Shown: piece after piece, positions 26,706 to 35,859 of the stretch
Layout of the letters: the number at the start of each line of letters is the position of its first letter
Numbering within the stretch: position 1 is the first letter of the stretch
NCBI GenBank assembly: GCA_947494325.1
Contig: CANLUS010000002.1
Coordinates: 124,001-188,000 of the forward strand
DNA: 64,000 nt
Reading direction: 5' to 3'
DNA from: an uncultured Flavobacteriaceae bacterium
GTDB taxonomy: Bacteria > Bacteroidota > Bacteroidia > Flavobacteriales > Flavobacteriaceae
The notes under the pieces: generated by a model
What the model saw: the letters and a program-made list of their open reading frames with translations, nothing else
What the model was told of the DNA's origin: nothing
The model's database searches: none
Made by a program: the position numbers and the translations under genes

Positions 26706-27467
26706 TTATTTATAAAGGTCATTTCGATCAGCCTGAGCAATATCATACATTACATCTCCCATTTTTTTTGTGACCATTTTAAAAAAACGTTCTCCTTTTT
26801 CTTTCGTAGCAAGTTCCGGACTGCCAACTCCAGTATCAGCACTTATCTGTGACCATTTGCGTTCAGCCCAGAACCAGCCTTCAGTAAAAGCCTTGATTTT
26901 ATGTTTTTTTTCTGCACCATTACCCCATTCAGATTTTGGTAATACTAGATCGGGTCTTAAAAATAAGATCAAGCTCGTTTCTGCTTCATCAGCATGATCT
27001 CCCACTTCATCAAAATAATCCTCCTTATTCGGTACCCGAAACCAGTTAGAAACACAAATAAACATATCTGGATACTTTAATCCCAATTCACGAACGATAG
27101 ACTTCCAGTTATTACCACCATGACTATTAAAGATCATCAATTTGTAAACTCCTTGTCTATTCAATGTTTCAATCACGTCACTTAAAATAGCAAATTGCGT
27201 ACTTGGATTTAAGTTCATGTCTAAATAGATATCAGATTGCCCTGTATTAACGCCAAAAGGAATCGTGGGCAGTACTATAACTTTTGCTCCTTTCTCCCAG
27301 GCATTTTTAGCGGCTTCCGCCGCAATATGATCTGCTTCAATGACATCTGTGGCATACGGTAAGTGATAGTTATGTGCTTCGGTAGCTCCCCATGGCAAGA
27401 TAGCCAAATCAAATTTTGCATCTTTAAGTACTTTCCAATTGGTCTCCGCTAGAATATAAGGTCTCAT
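26706..27467 (-). CDS. creatininase-family amidohydrolase
   Basis: 253 residues. The metal-binding motifs of the creatininase/MftE family are present: LPWGATEAHNYHLPYATDV (about residues 25-43, Glu and His ligands), GVNTGQSDIYLDMNLNPST, FNSHGGNNWKSI (about 113-124) and GDHADEAETSLIL (about 157-169). Members hydrolyse cyclic amides such as creatinine or act in pyrroloquinoline-like or riboflavin-derived pathways; the substrate is not evident. It has no signal peptide, so it is cytoplasmic. The 175 bp upstream contain no gene that I can support. Confidence 0.9.
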   Translation of the reverse strand: MRPYILAETNWKVLKDAKFDLAILPWGATEAHNYHLPYATDVIEADHIAAEAAKNAWEKGAKVIVLPTIPFGVNTGQSDIYLDMNLNPSTQFAILSDVIETLNRQGVYKLMIFNSHGGNNWKSIVRELGLKYPDMFICVSNWFRVPNKEDYFDEVGDHADEAETSLILFLRPDLVLPKSEWGNGAEKKHKIKAFTEGWFWAERKWSQISADTGVGSPELATKEKGERFFKMVTKKMGDVMYDIAQADRNDLYK

Positions 27468-27642
27468 TGTAAATGATATTTTGTCCTATAAATATAATTA
27501 AAGTAGATTATTGTCGCTCTTTTTTGCCTGATTCTTTTAAAACTATCATTGATAAAATTTCAGTCAATAGAATAAATTAATATTTTAAAAACCGCTAATT
27601 TTACTTGATAAGGCAGTCGTTATCAGCTATAATATAAATTTC

Positions 27643-28176
27643 TTACCAAGTATAATCAGGTGGCTTTATATTATTCATTCTAATGTACAGATTTGATTTT
27701 GATCTGTGATTTGCCATGTGATCTTGCACGTAAAAAAAGGCAAAAGCTCTACTAACTGTATTGCCGCTGTGATACATAACACAGGTTTCATCTAATTGTT
27801 TTTGCTCTATATTGAGAATAACATTTGTAGTATACAGAAATTCTCCATTTAGTAATTCAATAATTTCTTTTTTAGACATTTTCGAGGCATCTGGCGTGTT
27901 AGGCTTTACCGTCATTCCTTGCACATATCTTTGAGTTAATAATTTTACGGTATGTGCGATATGCACCATTTGTTCACCGAAGGTTTTACTGATTTTAGTC
28001 GGTTTATATGAATATAAACTATCTGGCATGGCTTCGGCAACCGCCAAACAATGTGCTTTTGCTTCCAACCAAACGGGTAAATACATCTTCGTGAATTCAG
28101 TTTTTGGAGTAGCATGTTTCTGCTGTGCTTGTCCAAGCGAAGTGATCAATAATAGGATTAAAAATAAACGATTCAT
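27643..28176 (-). CDS. secreted DinB-family protein
   Basis: 177 residues: signal peptide MNRLFLILLLITSLGQAQQ, then a four-helix DinB/YfiT-like bundle. Probable metal-site histidines lie in QMVHIAHTVKLL (about 70-81) and VQDHMANHRSKSNLYIRMNNIKPPDY (about 150-175), the usual DinB ending. Bacillithiol-dependent transferase activity is known for some cytoplasmic relatives; an exported form points to another role. It is not obviously in an operon, with 55 bp to the upstream gene on the same strand. Confidence 0.85.
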   Translation of the reverse strand: MNRLFLILLLITSLGQAQQKHATPKTEFTKMYLPVWLEAKAHCLAVAEAMPDSLYSYKPTKISKTFGEQMVHIAHTVKLLTQRYVQGMTVKPNTPDASKMSKKEIIELLNGEFLYTTNVILNIEQKQLDETCVMYHSGNTVSRAFAFFYVQDHMANHRSKSNLYIRMNNIKPPDYTW

Positions 28177-28231
28177 ATCTTGAGAATTGAGCTAAGTAAA
28201 TTCGTTGTATTCTTTTTTCATTTCACTATTT

Positions 28232-29128
28232 CTATTTTAGCTTCATGATTTCATCTAGTAATGGCACAAGCCCACTATTGGATTTAATATCATTATTCCA
28301 ATAGCTCATAATACAACTAACATATGTATTTCTTACCTCAGCTGACACATAATAAACGGTCAAATGTTTGGCCCCAGACATGCCGGCTAACAAGGAATTA
28401 ACTCCTTTAATATCGTACACTATTTTGATCGCTTTTGTTGGTTTACCTTCGAATTCGACATCGATAATTTCTTCAGATATGGCTTCACTTCCTTTTTTAC
28501 TTTTCGTCAATAGAATTTGAGTATCTCTTCTTTTTGTAGCTTCGTTTAAAGAGCTATGTAGTGACCAACTTATTTGTCCGTAATAAGGGCATTGGATACT
28601 ATTGATATTCATCCATTGACATTCACTACTATTTAATTTTAAAATACGGCCTGCGAAATCAACGTTATCCATTTTCAGAGATTGAAATACGTTTTCTGGA
28701 ATACGATCATTTAAAATCTGGTTAATATATTTCCGTTCAAATGATCTATCTTGTTTGTTTACAGCACCGAACCAAAAAACCGTCACTCTGTTTTTCTTAC
28801 TCTCCACAAAGTAATATGAATTGTATTGTGTTAAACCATCAGCAATCTTCTCATTTTTGCTTACGTAGAAATTATTATAGCTGAGATTTTCATCAGAACT
28901 TTTAACATCATCTTTTTTAACGCGATATTGTCTAAATATTTTTTTTAATCCTTTTAGGGAAAATGTATTATTAAACGTTTGACTTGTAAAATCAATGCCT
29001 TCATCGGCATAAAAAATGGTAGTTCCATTCTTAATCGCTTTAAGCTGATTTGCTGAATTCTTTTTTTCTTGTGCTTGGACATTTAACGTGCAGCATACAT
29101 AGGCCAATAGAATAATTATTTTTCTCAT
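28232..29128 (-). CDS. secreted protein of unknown function
   Basis: 298 residues with signal peptide (ends NVQAQ, residue 20). The mature protein begins with a stretch rich in Lys and Asn, then alternating strands and loops (NFYVSKNEKIADGLTQYNSYYFVESKKNRVTVFWFG, ILKLNSSECQWMNINSIQCPYYGQISW). It has two Cys (about 169 and 179) that could form a disulfide and a third near 277. I recognise no family. It lies between the DinB gene and yggS on the same strand, 55 and 33 bp away. Confidence 0.7.
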   Translation of the reverse strand: MRKIIILLAYVCCTLNVQAQEKKNSANQLKAIKNGTTIFYADEGIDFTSQTFNNTFSLKGLKKIFRQYRVKKDDVKSSDENLSYNNFYVSKNEKIADGLTQYNSYYFVESKKNRVTVFWFGAVNKQDRSFERKYINQILNDRIPENVFQSLKMDNVDFAGRILKLNSSECQWMNINSIQCPYYGQISWSLHSSLNEATKRRDTQILLTKSKKGSEAISEEIIDVEFEGKPTKAIKIVYDIKGVNSLLAGMSGAKHLTVYYVSAEVRNTYVSCIMSYWNNDIKSNSGLVPLLDEIMKLK

Positions 29129-29161
29129 AGTTCAATGGATACTCGTAAATATACTGATTTC

Positions 29162-29812
29162 TTATCTAGTACCAAAAATAGCACTTCCGACGCGAATCAT
29201 ATTACTTCCGGCTTCAATTGCCAATTGAAAATCACCACTCATGCCAATGGATAGTGTAGTTAACTTAGTATGTTTTTTTTGGAGAGAAGTAAACAATGAA
29301 TTTACACTTTCAAATTCATTCTTAACCTGTGTAGAATTGGCGGTAAAACTAGCCATAGCCATAAGACCAACGATGCGAACATGTTTTAAATCCTCAAGCT
29401 CGTTCGAATTAAAAATATTTTTAATTTCAGAGAATGGAAGTCCAAATTTAGTCTCTTCTTGGGCCACCTTAGCTTGCAGTAAACAACGAATAACTCTTTG
29501 ATGTTTAGCAGCTTGTTTATTAATCTCCTTTAAGGTTTTAAAGCTATCAACACCATGGATTAAATCTACAAAATGAGCCATGTACTTCACCTTATTAGAC
29601 TGGAGATGACCAATCATATGCCATTTGATATCTTTTGGTAACTGCTCATATTTTTCAACCATTTCCTGAATTTTATTCTCTCCGAAAACTCGTTGTCCCG
29701 CATCATAAGCCTCTTGTATTGCCGCGACAGGTTTGGTTTTTGATACCGCTACTAATGTAACGGTATCAGAAATACTTGTTGTTATATCTTGTATATTTTG
29801 AGCAATGCTCAT
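29162..29812 (-). CDS. YggS-family pyridoxal phosphate homeostasis protein
   Basis: 216 residues. The family pattern is clear: TLVAVSKTKPVAAIQEAYDAGQRVFGENKIQE with the PLP lysine in VSKTKP (about residue 26), WHMIGHLQSNKVKYM, LQAKVAQEETKFG and the C-terminal LSIGMSGDFQLAIEAGSNMIRVGSAIFG. It is a single TIM-barrel domain with no racemase domain, and buffers PLP and amino/keto acid levels. It is last in the serC-serA-yggS operon, 2 bp after serA, which fits the PLP-dependent SerC at its head. Confidence 0.95.
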   Translation of the reverse strand: MSIAQNIQDITTSISDTVTLVAVSKTKPVAAIQEAYDAGQRVFGENKIQEMVEKYEQLPKDIKWHMIGHLQSNKVKYMAHFVDLIHGVDSFKTLKEINKQAAKHQRVIRCLLQAKVAQEETKFGLPFSEIKNIFNSNELEDLKHVRIVGLMAMASFTANSTQVKNEFESVNSLFTSLQKKHTKLTTLSIGMSGDFQLAIEAGSNMIRVGSAIFGTR

Positions 29813-29814
29813 GA

Positions 29815-30765
29815 TTATGTCAAAATATCAATAATTTGATCAGCCAGTTCTGCACCAATTCTATCTTGTGCTTCTCCGGTTGCAGCACCAATATGCGGTG
29901 TTAAAGAAATATCAGGATTCATAAGGATTTGAACCTCTGGTTTTGGTTCATTTTCGAAAACATCTAAGGCTGCCTTTGATATTTTACCACTTTTTAATGC
30001 TTCAATCAGAGCCACTTCATCGATAACGCCTCCACGTGCTGCATTGACAATACAGGCTCCTTCTTTCATGATATTAAATTCATCGGTCGAAATTACATAC
30101 TTATCTTGTGCAGGAACATGTAAGGTAATAAAATCACTCTGTGCTAATACATCTTCTTTAGATTGTGTATGAATTTCAAAATTCACTGTTTGCCCATCGT
30201 AAAATTCAAGTTCAAGATCTGCCTTATCCATAAAAGGATCGAAGGCAATTACCTTCATACCCACGCCTAAGGCTACTTTTGCGGTTGCTTGACCAATACG
30301 ACCAAATCCTAAAACACCCAATGTTTTACCCTTTAATTCAACACCCTTTGCATATGCCTTTTTTAAATCTTTGAATTTAGAATCACCTTCTAAAGGCATG
30401 TTTCGGTTTGAATCATGTAGAAAACGAACCATTCCGAAAAGGTGTGCAAATACTAATTCTGCAACAGAATGCGAAGATGCTGCGGGTGTATTGATAACGT
30501 TTAATCCTTTACCACGAGCATATTCGACATCGATATTGTCCATTCCAACACCACCACGACCTATTATTTTTAGAGAGGGACAAGCATCAATGATGTCTTT
30601 ACGCACTTTAGTTGCACTTCTAACGAGCAGTGCTATAACATTATTTTCGTTAATATAATTGATCAATTGCTCCTGAGCAACGGTTGTTAATAGTACTTCA
30701 AATCCTGCACTTTCTAAAGCCTTTACACCGCTTTGAGCGATTCCATCATTAGCTAATATTTTCAT
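29815..30765 (-). CDS. serA: D-3-phosphoglycerate dehydrogenase
   Basis: 316-residue short-form SerA oxidising 3-phosphoglycerate with NAD to start serine synthesis. Seen: GRGGVGMDNIDVEYA, NAD-binding GVLGFGRIGQATAKVA (about 149-164) with the Asp of AFDPF, NAARGGVIDEVAL and the catalytic His in LTPHIGAATGEAQ (about 294). No ACT domain, so no classical allosteric serine site. It is 11 bp downstream of serC and 2 bp upstream of yggS. Confidence 0.95.
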   Translation of the reverse strand: MKILANDGIAQSGVKALESAGFEVLLTTVAQEQLINYINENNVIALLVRSATKVRKDIIDACPSLKIIGRGGVGMDNIDVEYARGKGLNVINTPAASSHSVAELVFAHLFGMVRFLHDSNRNMPLEGDSKFKDLKKAYAKGVELKGKTLGVLGFGRIGQATAKVALGVGMKVIAFDPFMDKADLELEFYDGQTVNFEIHTQSKEDVLAQSDFITLHVPAQDKYVISTDEFNIMKEGACIVNAARGGVIDEVALIEALKSGKISKAALDVFENEPKPEVQILMNPDISLTPHIGAATGEAQDRIGAELADQIIDILT

Positions 30766-30776
30766 TTTGTTATTTC

Positions 30777-31841
30777 TTAATTGTTAAAATTTTGCATTAC
30801 ATCTACTAACACTTGAACACTTTCTAACGGCATAGCATTATAAATACTAGCTCTATAACCTCCAACGGATCTATGACCTCCAAGTCCGTTGATCCCAGCT
30901 GCCTGCCATGCGGTATCAAATTTTTCTTTTAAGCTTTCATCAGTCAGCGTAAAAGTCACATTCATTACAGATCTATCCTCTTTAACTGCTACACCTTTAA
31001 ATAATGGATTTTTGTCAATCTCATTATATAGCAAATCTGCCTTGGCATTATTTATCTTTTCGATAGCCGAAATTCCTCCTAAACCCTTTAGCCACTCTAA
31101 AGTTAACATCGACACATAAAGTGCGAATACAGGTGGTGTATTGAACATGCTGTCTTTAGAAATATGGACTTGGTAATCAAGCATTGAAGGAATATCTCTT
31201 CCTGTTTTCCCTAAAATATCTTCTTTTACAACCACAAGAGTTGTGCCCGCTGGACCCATATTTTTTTGTGCACCGGCGTAGATCAAATCAAATTGAGAAA
31301 AATCTAATTGACGAGAAAAGATATCTGAACTCATATCACAGACTAATAGCCCTTTTCGTTGCGGAAATGTCTTCATTTGCGTTCCGAAAATTGTATTGTT
31401 ACTAGTGCAATGGAAATAGTCCATATCATCAGATATTTCATAATCTTTTGGAATATAACTGAAGTTTTTGTCCTTAGAAGAGGCAATAACATTTATATCA
31501 CCAAAAAGTTTGGCTTCTTTTATGGCTTTGCTACTCCAAGCACCAGTATCTAAATAAGCCGCTTTGCCATTCAATGGTAATAAATTATAGGCAGTCATTA
31601 AAAATTCTAAACTCGCACCGCCTTGTAAAAAGAGGACGGTGTACCCTTTATTTTCTAATTGCAGTAATTCGAGTACGAGGCTTCGTGCCTTTTCCATAAC
31701 AGCAACGACACCTTTACTTCTATGTGAAACTTCTATCAGAGATAGGTCTTCATTGTTAAAATTTAAAATCGCATCAGATGCTTTTTGTAAAACTTCTTGT
31801 GGTAAAATACAAGGTCCTGCACTAAAATTATGCTTTTTCAT
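30777..31841 (-). CDS. serC: phosphoserine aminotransferase
   Basis: 354-residue PLP enzyme of the class V/SerC family, converting 3-phosphohydroxypyruvate to phosphoserine. KKHNFSAGPCILPQEVL opens the chain; FLQGGASLEF and the PLP lysine in YAGAQKNMGPAGTTLVVV (about 193) are present; HRSVGGYRASIYNAMP (about 325) is the substrate-phosphate segment. It heads the serC-serA-yggS operon. I find no serB (phosphatase) in the window. The 131 bp upstream contain no convincing TAnnTTTG element. Confidence 0.97.
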   Translation of the reverse strand: MKKHNFSAGPCILPQEVLQKASDAILNFNNEDLSLIEVSHRSKGVVAVMEKARSLVLELLQLENKGYTVLFLQGGASLEFLMTAYNLLPLNGKAAYLDTGAWSSKAIKEAKLFGDINVIASSKDKNFSYIPKDYEISDDMDYFHCTSNNTIFGTQMKTFPQRKGLLVCDMSSDIFSRQLDFSQFDLIYAGAQKNMGPAGTTLVVVKEDILGKTGRDIPSMLDYQVHISKDSMFNTPPVFALYVSMLTLEWLKGLGGISAIEKINNAKADLLYNEIDKNPLFKGVAVKEDRSVMNVTFTLTDESLKEKFDTAWQAAGINGLGGHRSVGGYRASIYNAMPLESVQVLVDVMQNFNN

Positions 31842-31972
31842 TTAATTTAAATTTAAGAGCACAAAGTTGAAGAATTTATTGCAAAATATCGGTATGAAAA
31901 ACAGAAAAATACACAACAATTATCAAGAATTTGTTAATAATTGCGGCGAAAATAACATGGATTTTGAATTAT

Positions 31973-33520
31973 CTATTTTGGGGACATTATTACACAAGGA
32001 ATAATCATTTCTTCTAATGAAATTCCTCCATGCTGATAGGTGTTTTTATAATATTTTACAAAATGGTTGTAATTATTAGGATAGGCAAAGAAATAATCTT
32101 CTTTCGCAAATACAAATGAGCTACTCATATGCAGTGATGGAAGGTAAATATCCTTTGGGTTTTTCACAGCATAAACTTCCTTGTCGTTATAGGTTAAACT
32201 CCTTCCTGTTTTGTAACGCAGATTAGAGCTGATATTCTTTTCTCCAATCACTTTAGAAGGTCTTTTCGTATTAATAGTTCCGTGGTCGGTTGTAATGATT
32301 AATTTTAAACCCATTCGCTGTGCCTTTTGAATCATTTCTAAGAGTGGAGAATTCTTGAACCAGCTTAAAGTTAAAGATCTGTAAGCTTTATCATCTCCTG
32401 CTAGCTCCTTAATCATCTCCATTTCTGTACGCGAATGTGACAACATATCAACAAAATTGTAAACTACAACTGTAAGATCGTTTTCCTTTATACCTGCAAA
32501 ATTCTGAGCTAATTCTTTTCCATTTGGCATATTTGTGATCTTATAATACTCATGCCGAATATCCAGACCCAATCGCTTTAATTGAGCTTTTAAAAAGTCA
32601 TTCTCATATAAATTTTTACCACCTTCATCGGTATCGTTTTTCCAATAGTTTGGATGTTGTTTTTCCATTTCAGAAGGCATTAAACCGGAGAAAATAGCGT
32701 TACGAGCATATTGTGTTGCCGTGGGCAAGATGCTATAAAAAGAAGTTTCATTTTCTTTTTTATAATAATCGTTAATGACTGGCTCTAAAACTCTTAGTTG
32801 ATCGTACCTTAAGTTATCAATTACAATTAATAAAGTTCCTTGCTCTTTGGATATTTCAGGAGCGATAAGTTCTCTAAATAATGTGTGAGATAGTAAAGGT
32901 TTGTCTTCATCATGAAACCAATCTTCATAGTTCTTTTCAATGAACTTGAAGAATTGAGAATTCGCCTCATTTTTTTGGCTTTCTAATATTTCTGTCATGC
33001 CAGGATCAGAAATCGACTCTAATTCAATTTCCCAATGGACTAATTTCTTATAAAGATCTACCCATTCGTCATGCGAATTTACCATGGCTAAATCAAGCGA
33101 TATTTTCCTAAATTCTTGTTGGTAATTTGTGGTTGTTTTCTCAGAAATTAATCGAGAATGATCTAAGTTCTTTTTGAGCGTCAGCAATATCTGATTTGGA
33201 TTTACTGGCTTTATTAAATAATCTGCGATTTTTGAGCCTATGGCTTCTTCCATTATTAATTCTTCCTCACTTTTAGTAATCATTACTACAGGAAGATTAG
33301 GTATTTTGGCCTTAATCTCTGATAATGTTTCAATACCAGACAAACCTGGCATGTTTTCATCTAAAAAAACAATATCATAATTTTCATCTTCAATATTCTC
33401 AACCGCTTCTGCACCATTATTACAAGTGCTTACAGCATAGTTTTTTTTCTCTAAAAATAACAAGTGTGGTTTTAGCAATTCGATTTCATCATCAACCCAG
33501 AGTATTTTTATTTCGCTCAT
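31973..33520 (-). CDS. porX: PorX, type IX secretion response regulator with PglZ domain
   Basis: 515 residues from the ATG at 33520; the frame is open to 33607 but the receiver domain begins at MSEIKILWVDDE. The REC domain (about 1-120) has the phospho-acceptor in IVFLDENMPG (Asp 54), with ITK and LIKP as switch residues. The C-terminal half is a PglZ/alkaline-phosphatase-like domain: TLLIVIDNLRYDQL (metal Asp), TATQYARNAIF (Thr nucleophile region) and ITTDHGT. In Porphyromonas and Flavobacterium, PorX with the kinase PorY controls type IX secretion genes. No porY lies nearby. Divergent from the HD-hydrolase gene. Confidence 0.93.
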   Translation of the reverse strand: MSEIKILWVDDEIELLKPHLLFLEKKNYAVSTCNNGAEAVENIEDENYDIVFLDENMPGLSGIETLSEIKAKIPNLPVVMITKSEEELIMEEAIGSKIADYLIKPVNPNQILLTLKKNLDHSRLISEKTTTNYQQEFRKISLDLAMVNSHDEWVDLYKKLVHWEIELESISDPGMTEILESQKNEANSQFFKFIEKNYEDWFHDEDKPLLSHTLFRELIAPEISKEQGTLLIVIDNLRYDQLRVLEPVINDYYKKENETSFYSILPTATQYARNAIFSGLMPSEMEKQHPNYWKNDTDEGGKNLYENDFLKAQLKRLGLDIRHEYYKITNMPNGKELAQNFAGIKENDLTVVVYNFVDMLSHSRTEMEMIKELAGDDKAYRSLTLSWFKNSPLLEMIQKAQRMGLKLIITTDHGTINTKRPSKVIGEKNISSNLRYKTGRSLTYNDKEVYAVKNPKDIYLPSLHMSSSFVFAKEDYFFAYPNNYNHFVKYYKNTYQHGGISLEEMIIPCVIMSPK

Positions 33521-33556
33521 GTTTAATAGGGATATATAATTTAAAAAATTAAAGTC

Positions 33557-33564
33557 TATTTTTG
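33557..33564 (+). promoter_or_regulatory. candidate -7 element of the HD-hydrolase gene
   Basis: TATTTTTG ends 20 nt before the TTG start at 33585. No good -33 match. It lies in the 64-bp divergent spacer with porX. Confidence 0.35.
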
Positions 33565-33584
33565 TGTAAATTAAACTCTTATAA

Positions 33585-34772
33585 TTGAAGAAGCTTAAAA
33601 TTTTCAACGACCCAATTTACGGATTTATTCCCATTCAAAGTGCATTAATTTTTGATATTACTGAACATCCTTATTTTCAACGATTAAGACGTATTTCTCA
33701 GATGGGTCTGTCTTATTTAGTGTATCCAGGTGTGCATCATACGCGCTTCGAGCATGCCTTGGGTTGTCTATATCTAATGCAGCAAACCATAGCGGTTCTT
33801 GAATCAAAAAATGTAAAAATATCTAACGAAGAATCTGAAGCTTTACAAATAGCAATTTTATTGCATGATATTGGTCATGGGCCTTTTTCACATACGTTAG
33901 AACATAGTTTTATCAAAGGAGTACATCATGAGGACATATCATTGCAATTTATGAAAGCCCTCAACGAGGAGTTTAATGGAAAATTATCTCTTGCAATTGA
34001 AATGTTTAAGGGCGAATATAGTAGACCCTTTTTTAATCAGTTGATAGCAAGTCAATTAGATATCGATCGCTTAGATTATTTAAAGAGAGATAGTTTTTTT
34101 AGCGGTGTCACTGAGGGTAACATTAATTCGCATCGTTTGATAACAATGTTAGATGTTGTTGACGAAAATTTGGTAGTTGATAAAAAAGGTATCTACTCTG
34201 TTGAAAAATTTATTGTTGCGCGCCGACTTATGTATTGGATGGTATATTTACATAAGACGAGCTTAGCCGCAGAATGTATTTTAGTAAATATTCTTAAGAG
34301 AGCAACTGAACTCTCAATAAATAAAAAAGATATAGCAGTTAGTGAACAGCTTAATTTCTTTTTAAATGAATCAAGAAATTTTGATAAGAATACTCTTGTT
34401 GCCTTTTCTAAGTTGGATGACTACGACATCATTGGGTCAGTTAAATCCTGGATGAATCATTCTGACAAGGTGCTGTCAGAACTAGCTAAATCACTTATAA
34501 ATAGAAGCTTGCCCAAAGTCATTGTTCAGAAAGAGGCGTTTTCCGAAAAACAGTTAAAATCCTTTTCCGCTCATTGTAAAAATAAGAACGACGAAACTTA
34601 TTTCGTTCATACAGGAACCGTGAGAAATTTAGCATATAATAAGGATAAATATCCCATCAATATAAAAATGAATGGGGATAGCGTCGAAAATATCATCTCA
34701 ATTTCTGACCATTTAAATTTAGAAACCTTGACCCAACCGGTAGTTAAGCATTTTGCCTATTTTCCAAAGTAG
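33585..34772 (+). CDS. HD-domain phosphohydrolase
   Basis: 395 residues with a TTG start; no ATG or GTG is available upstream in frame, and the family start KIFNDPIYGFIPI follows at once. The HD site reads HHTRFEHALGCLYLM (His, about 48-62) and LLHDIGHGPFSHTLEH (HD at about 94-95, further His downstream), with SQLDIDRLDYLKRD (Asp ligand) near 158. This is the layout of dGTPase/SAMHD1-like enzymes, but nucleotide specificity cannot be assigned. Divergent from porX and 45 bp upstream of lpxD. Confidence 0.92.
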   Translation: MKKLKIFNDPIYGFIPIQSALIFDITEHPYFQRLRRISQMGLSYLVYPGVHHTRFEHALGCLYLMQQTIAVLESKNVKISNEESEALQIAILLHDIGHGPFSHTLEHSFIKGVHHEDISLQFMKALNEEFNGKLSLAIEMFKGEYSRPFFNQLIASQLDIDRLDYLKRDSFFSGVTEGNINSHRLITMLDVVDENLVVDKKGIYSVEKFIVARRLMYWMVYLHKTSLAAECILVNILKRATELSINKKDIAVSEQLNFFLNESRNFDKNTLVAFSKLDDYDIIGSVKSWMNHSDKVLSELAKSLINRSLPKVIVQKEAFSEKQLKSFSAHCKNKNDETYFVHTGTVRNLAYNKDKYPINIKMNGDSVENIISISDHLNLETLTQPVVKHFAYFPK

Positions 34773-34804
34773 TTAGAATATTATTATAACAGTATATTTT
34801 TTTT

Positions 34805-34812
34805 TACTTTTG
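34805..34812 (+). promoter_or_regulatory. candidate -7 element of the lpxD operon
   Basis: TACTTTTG ends 5 nt before the lpxD ATG. There is no -33 TTTG at the normal distance, so the promoter is tentative, and if real it gives a leaderless mRNA. Confidence 0.4.
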
Positions 34813-34817
34813 CAATA

Positions 34818-35843
34818 ATGAAATTTACGGCACAACAAATCTCTGAAATTCTTGAAGGGGAAGTAGAAGGGAATCCAAACGAGGAAGTTTTTAAACTTTC
34901 GAAAATAGAAGAAGGTGAAAAAGGATCTTTAACATTTCTTTCTAACCCTAAATACACATCTTTTTTATATACAACCGACGCTTCGATTGCCATAGTAAAT
35001 AGTACTTTTGTTGCCGAAAAAGAAATCAACACAACACTTATTCGAGTTGAAGATTCATATAAAGCATTTTCAAAGTTATTAGAGTTTTATAATCAGGTTA
35101 AATTAAATAAATCGGGTATTGAAGAGCCTAATTTTGTAAGTCCAACGGCGATATTAGGTGCTAACATATATTTAGGTGCCTTTACATATATAGGAACCAA
35201 TGTTAAAATTGGAGATGACGTAAAATTATATCCGAATGTATTTATTGGTGATAACGTAACCATTGGTAATGGAACCACCATTTTTGCAGGCGCTAAAATT
35301 TACTCAGAATCTGAGATCGGATCAAATTGTACGATACATTCAGGAGTAATTATAGGGTGTGATGGCTTTGGATTTGCGCCGAATGAGAATGGAAGTTATG
35401 ATAAGATTCCGCAGACTGGAAATGTCATTATACATGATAATGTTGATATTGGTTCAGCAACTACAATAGATCGAGCTACATTGGGCTCTACGATTATTAG
35501 AAAAGGAGTAAAGCTCGATAATCAGATTCAGATAGCCCATAATGTTGAAATAGATGAAAATACAGTTATTGCAGCACAAACTGGTATCGCAGGATCAACA
35601 AAAATTGGTAAAAACTGTCAAATTGGAGGTCAAGTAGGTATCGTTGGTCATCTTACCATCGGCAATAATGTGCGTATTCAAGCACAATCGGGAATTGGTA
35701 GAAATTTGAAAGACGGAGCAACAGTACAAGGAAGTCCTGCATTACCATATGCAGATTATAATAAATCATATGTTCATTTTAAGAACTTATCACGACTAGC
35801 AGATAAGGTTCATGAACTGGATAAAAAAATTAATAATCAATAA
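34818..35843 (+). CDS. lpxD: UDP-3-O-(3-hydroxyacyl)glucosamine N-acyltransferase
   Basis: 341-residue LpxD, third enzyme of lipid A synthesis, transferring a 3-hydroxyacyl chain from ACP to the glucosamine nitrogen. The N-terminal uridine-binding domain (about 1-100) begins [18 protein letters not shown]. The left-handed beta-helix of hexapeptide repeats runs from about 110 to 305, with the catalytic His in [20 protein letters not shown] (about 240). The C-terminal helix ends [13 protein letters not shown]. It is the first gene of a lipid A block, 16 bp before lpxC-fabZ. Confidence 0.96.
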   Translation: MKFTAQQISEILEGEVEGNPNEEVFKLSKIEEGEKGSLTFLSNPKYTSFLYTTDASIAIVNSTFVAEKEINTTLIRVEDSYKAFSKLLEFYNQVKLNKSGIEEPNFVSPTAILGANIYLGAFTYIGTNVKIGDDVKLYPNVFIGDNVTIGNGTTIFAGAKIYSESEIGSNCTIHSGVIIGCDGFGFAPNENGSYDKIPQTGNVIIHDNVDIGSATTIDRATLGSTIIRKGVKLDNQIQIAHNVEIDENTVIAAQTGIAGSTKIGKNCQIGGQVGIVGHLTIGNNVRIQAQSGIGRNLKDGATVQGSPALPYADYNKSYVHFKNLSRLADKVHELDKKINNQ

Positions 35844-35859
35844 AACGAAAGTTTTAGAA

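Noticed and set aside
35812-35859. Upstream start for lpxC-fabZ
   Set aside because: It overlaps lpxD by 32 bp and adds residues that are not part of the LpxC family start.
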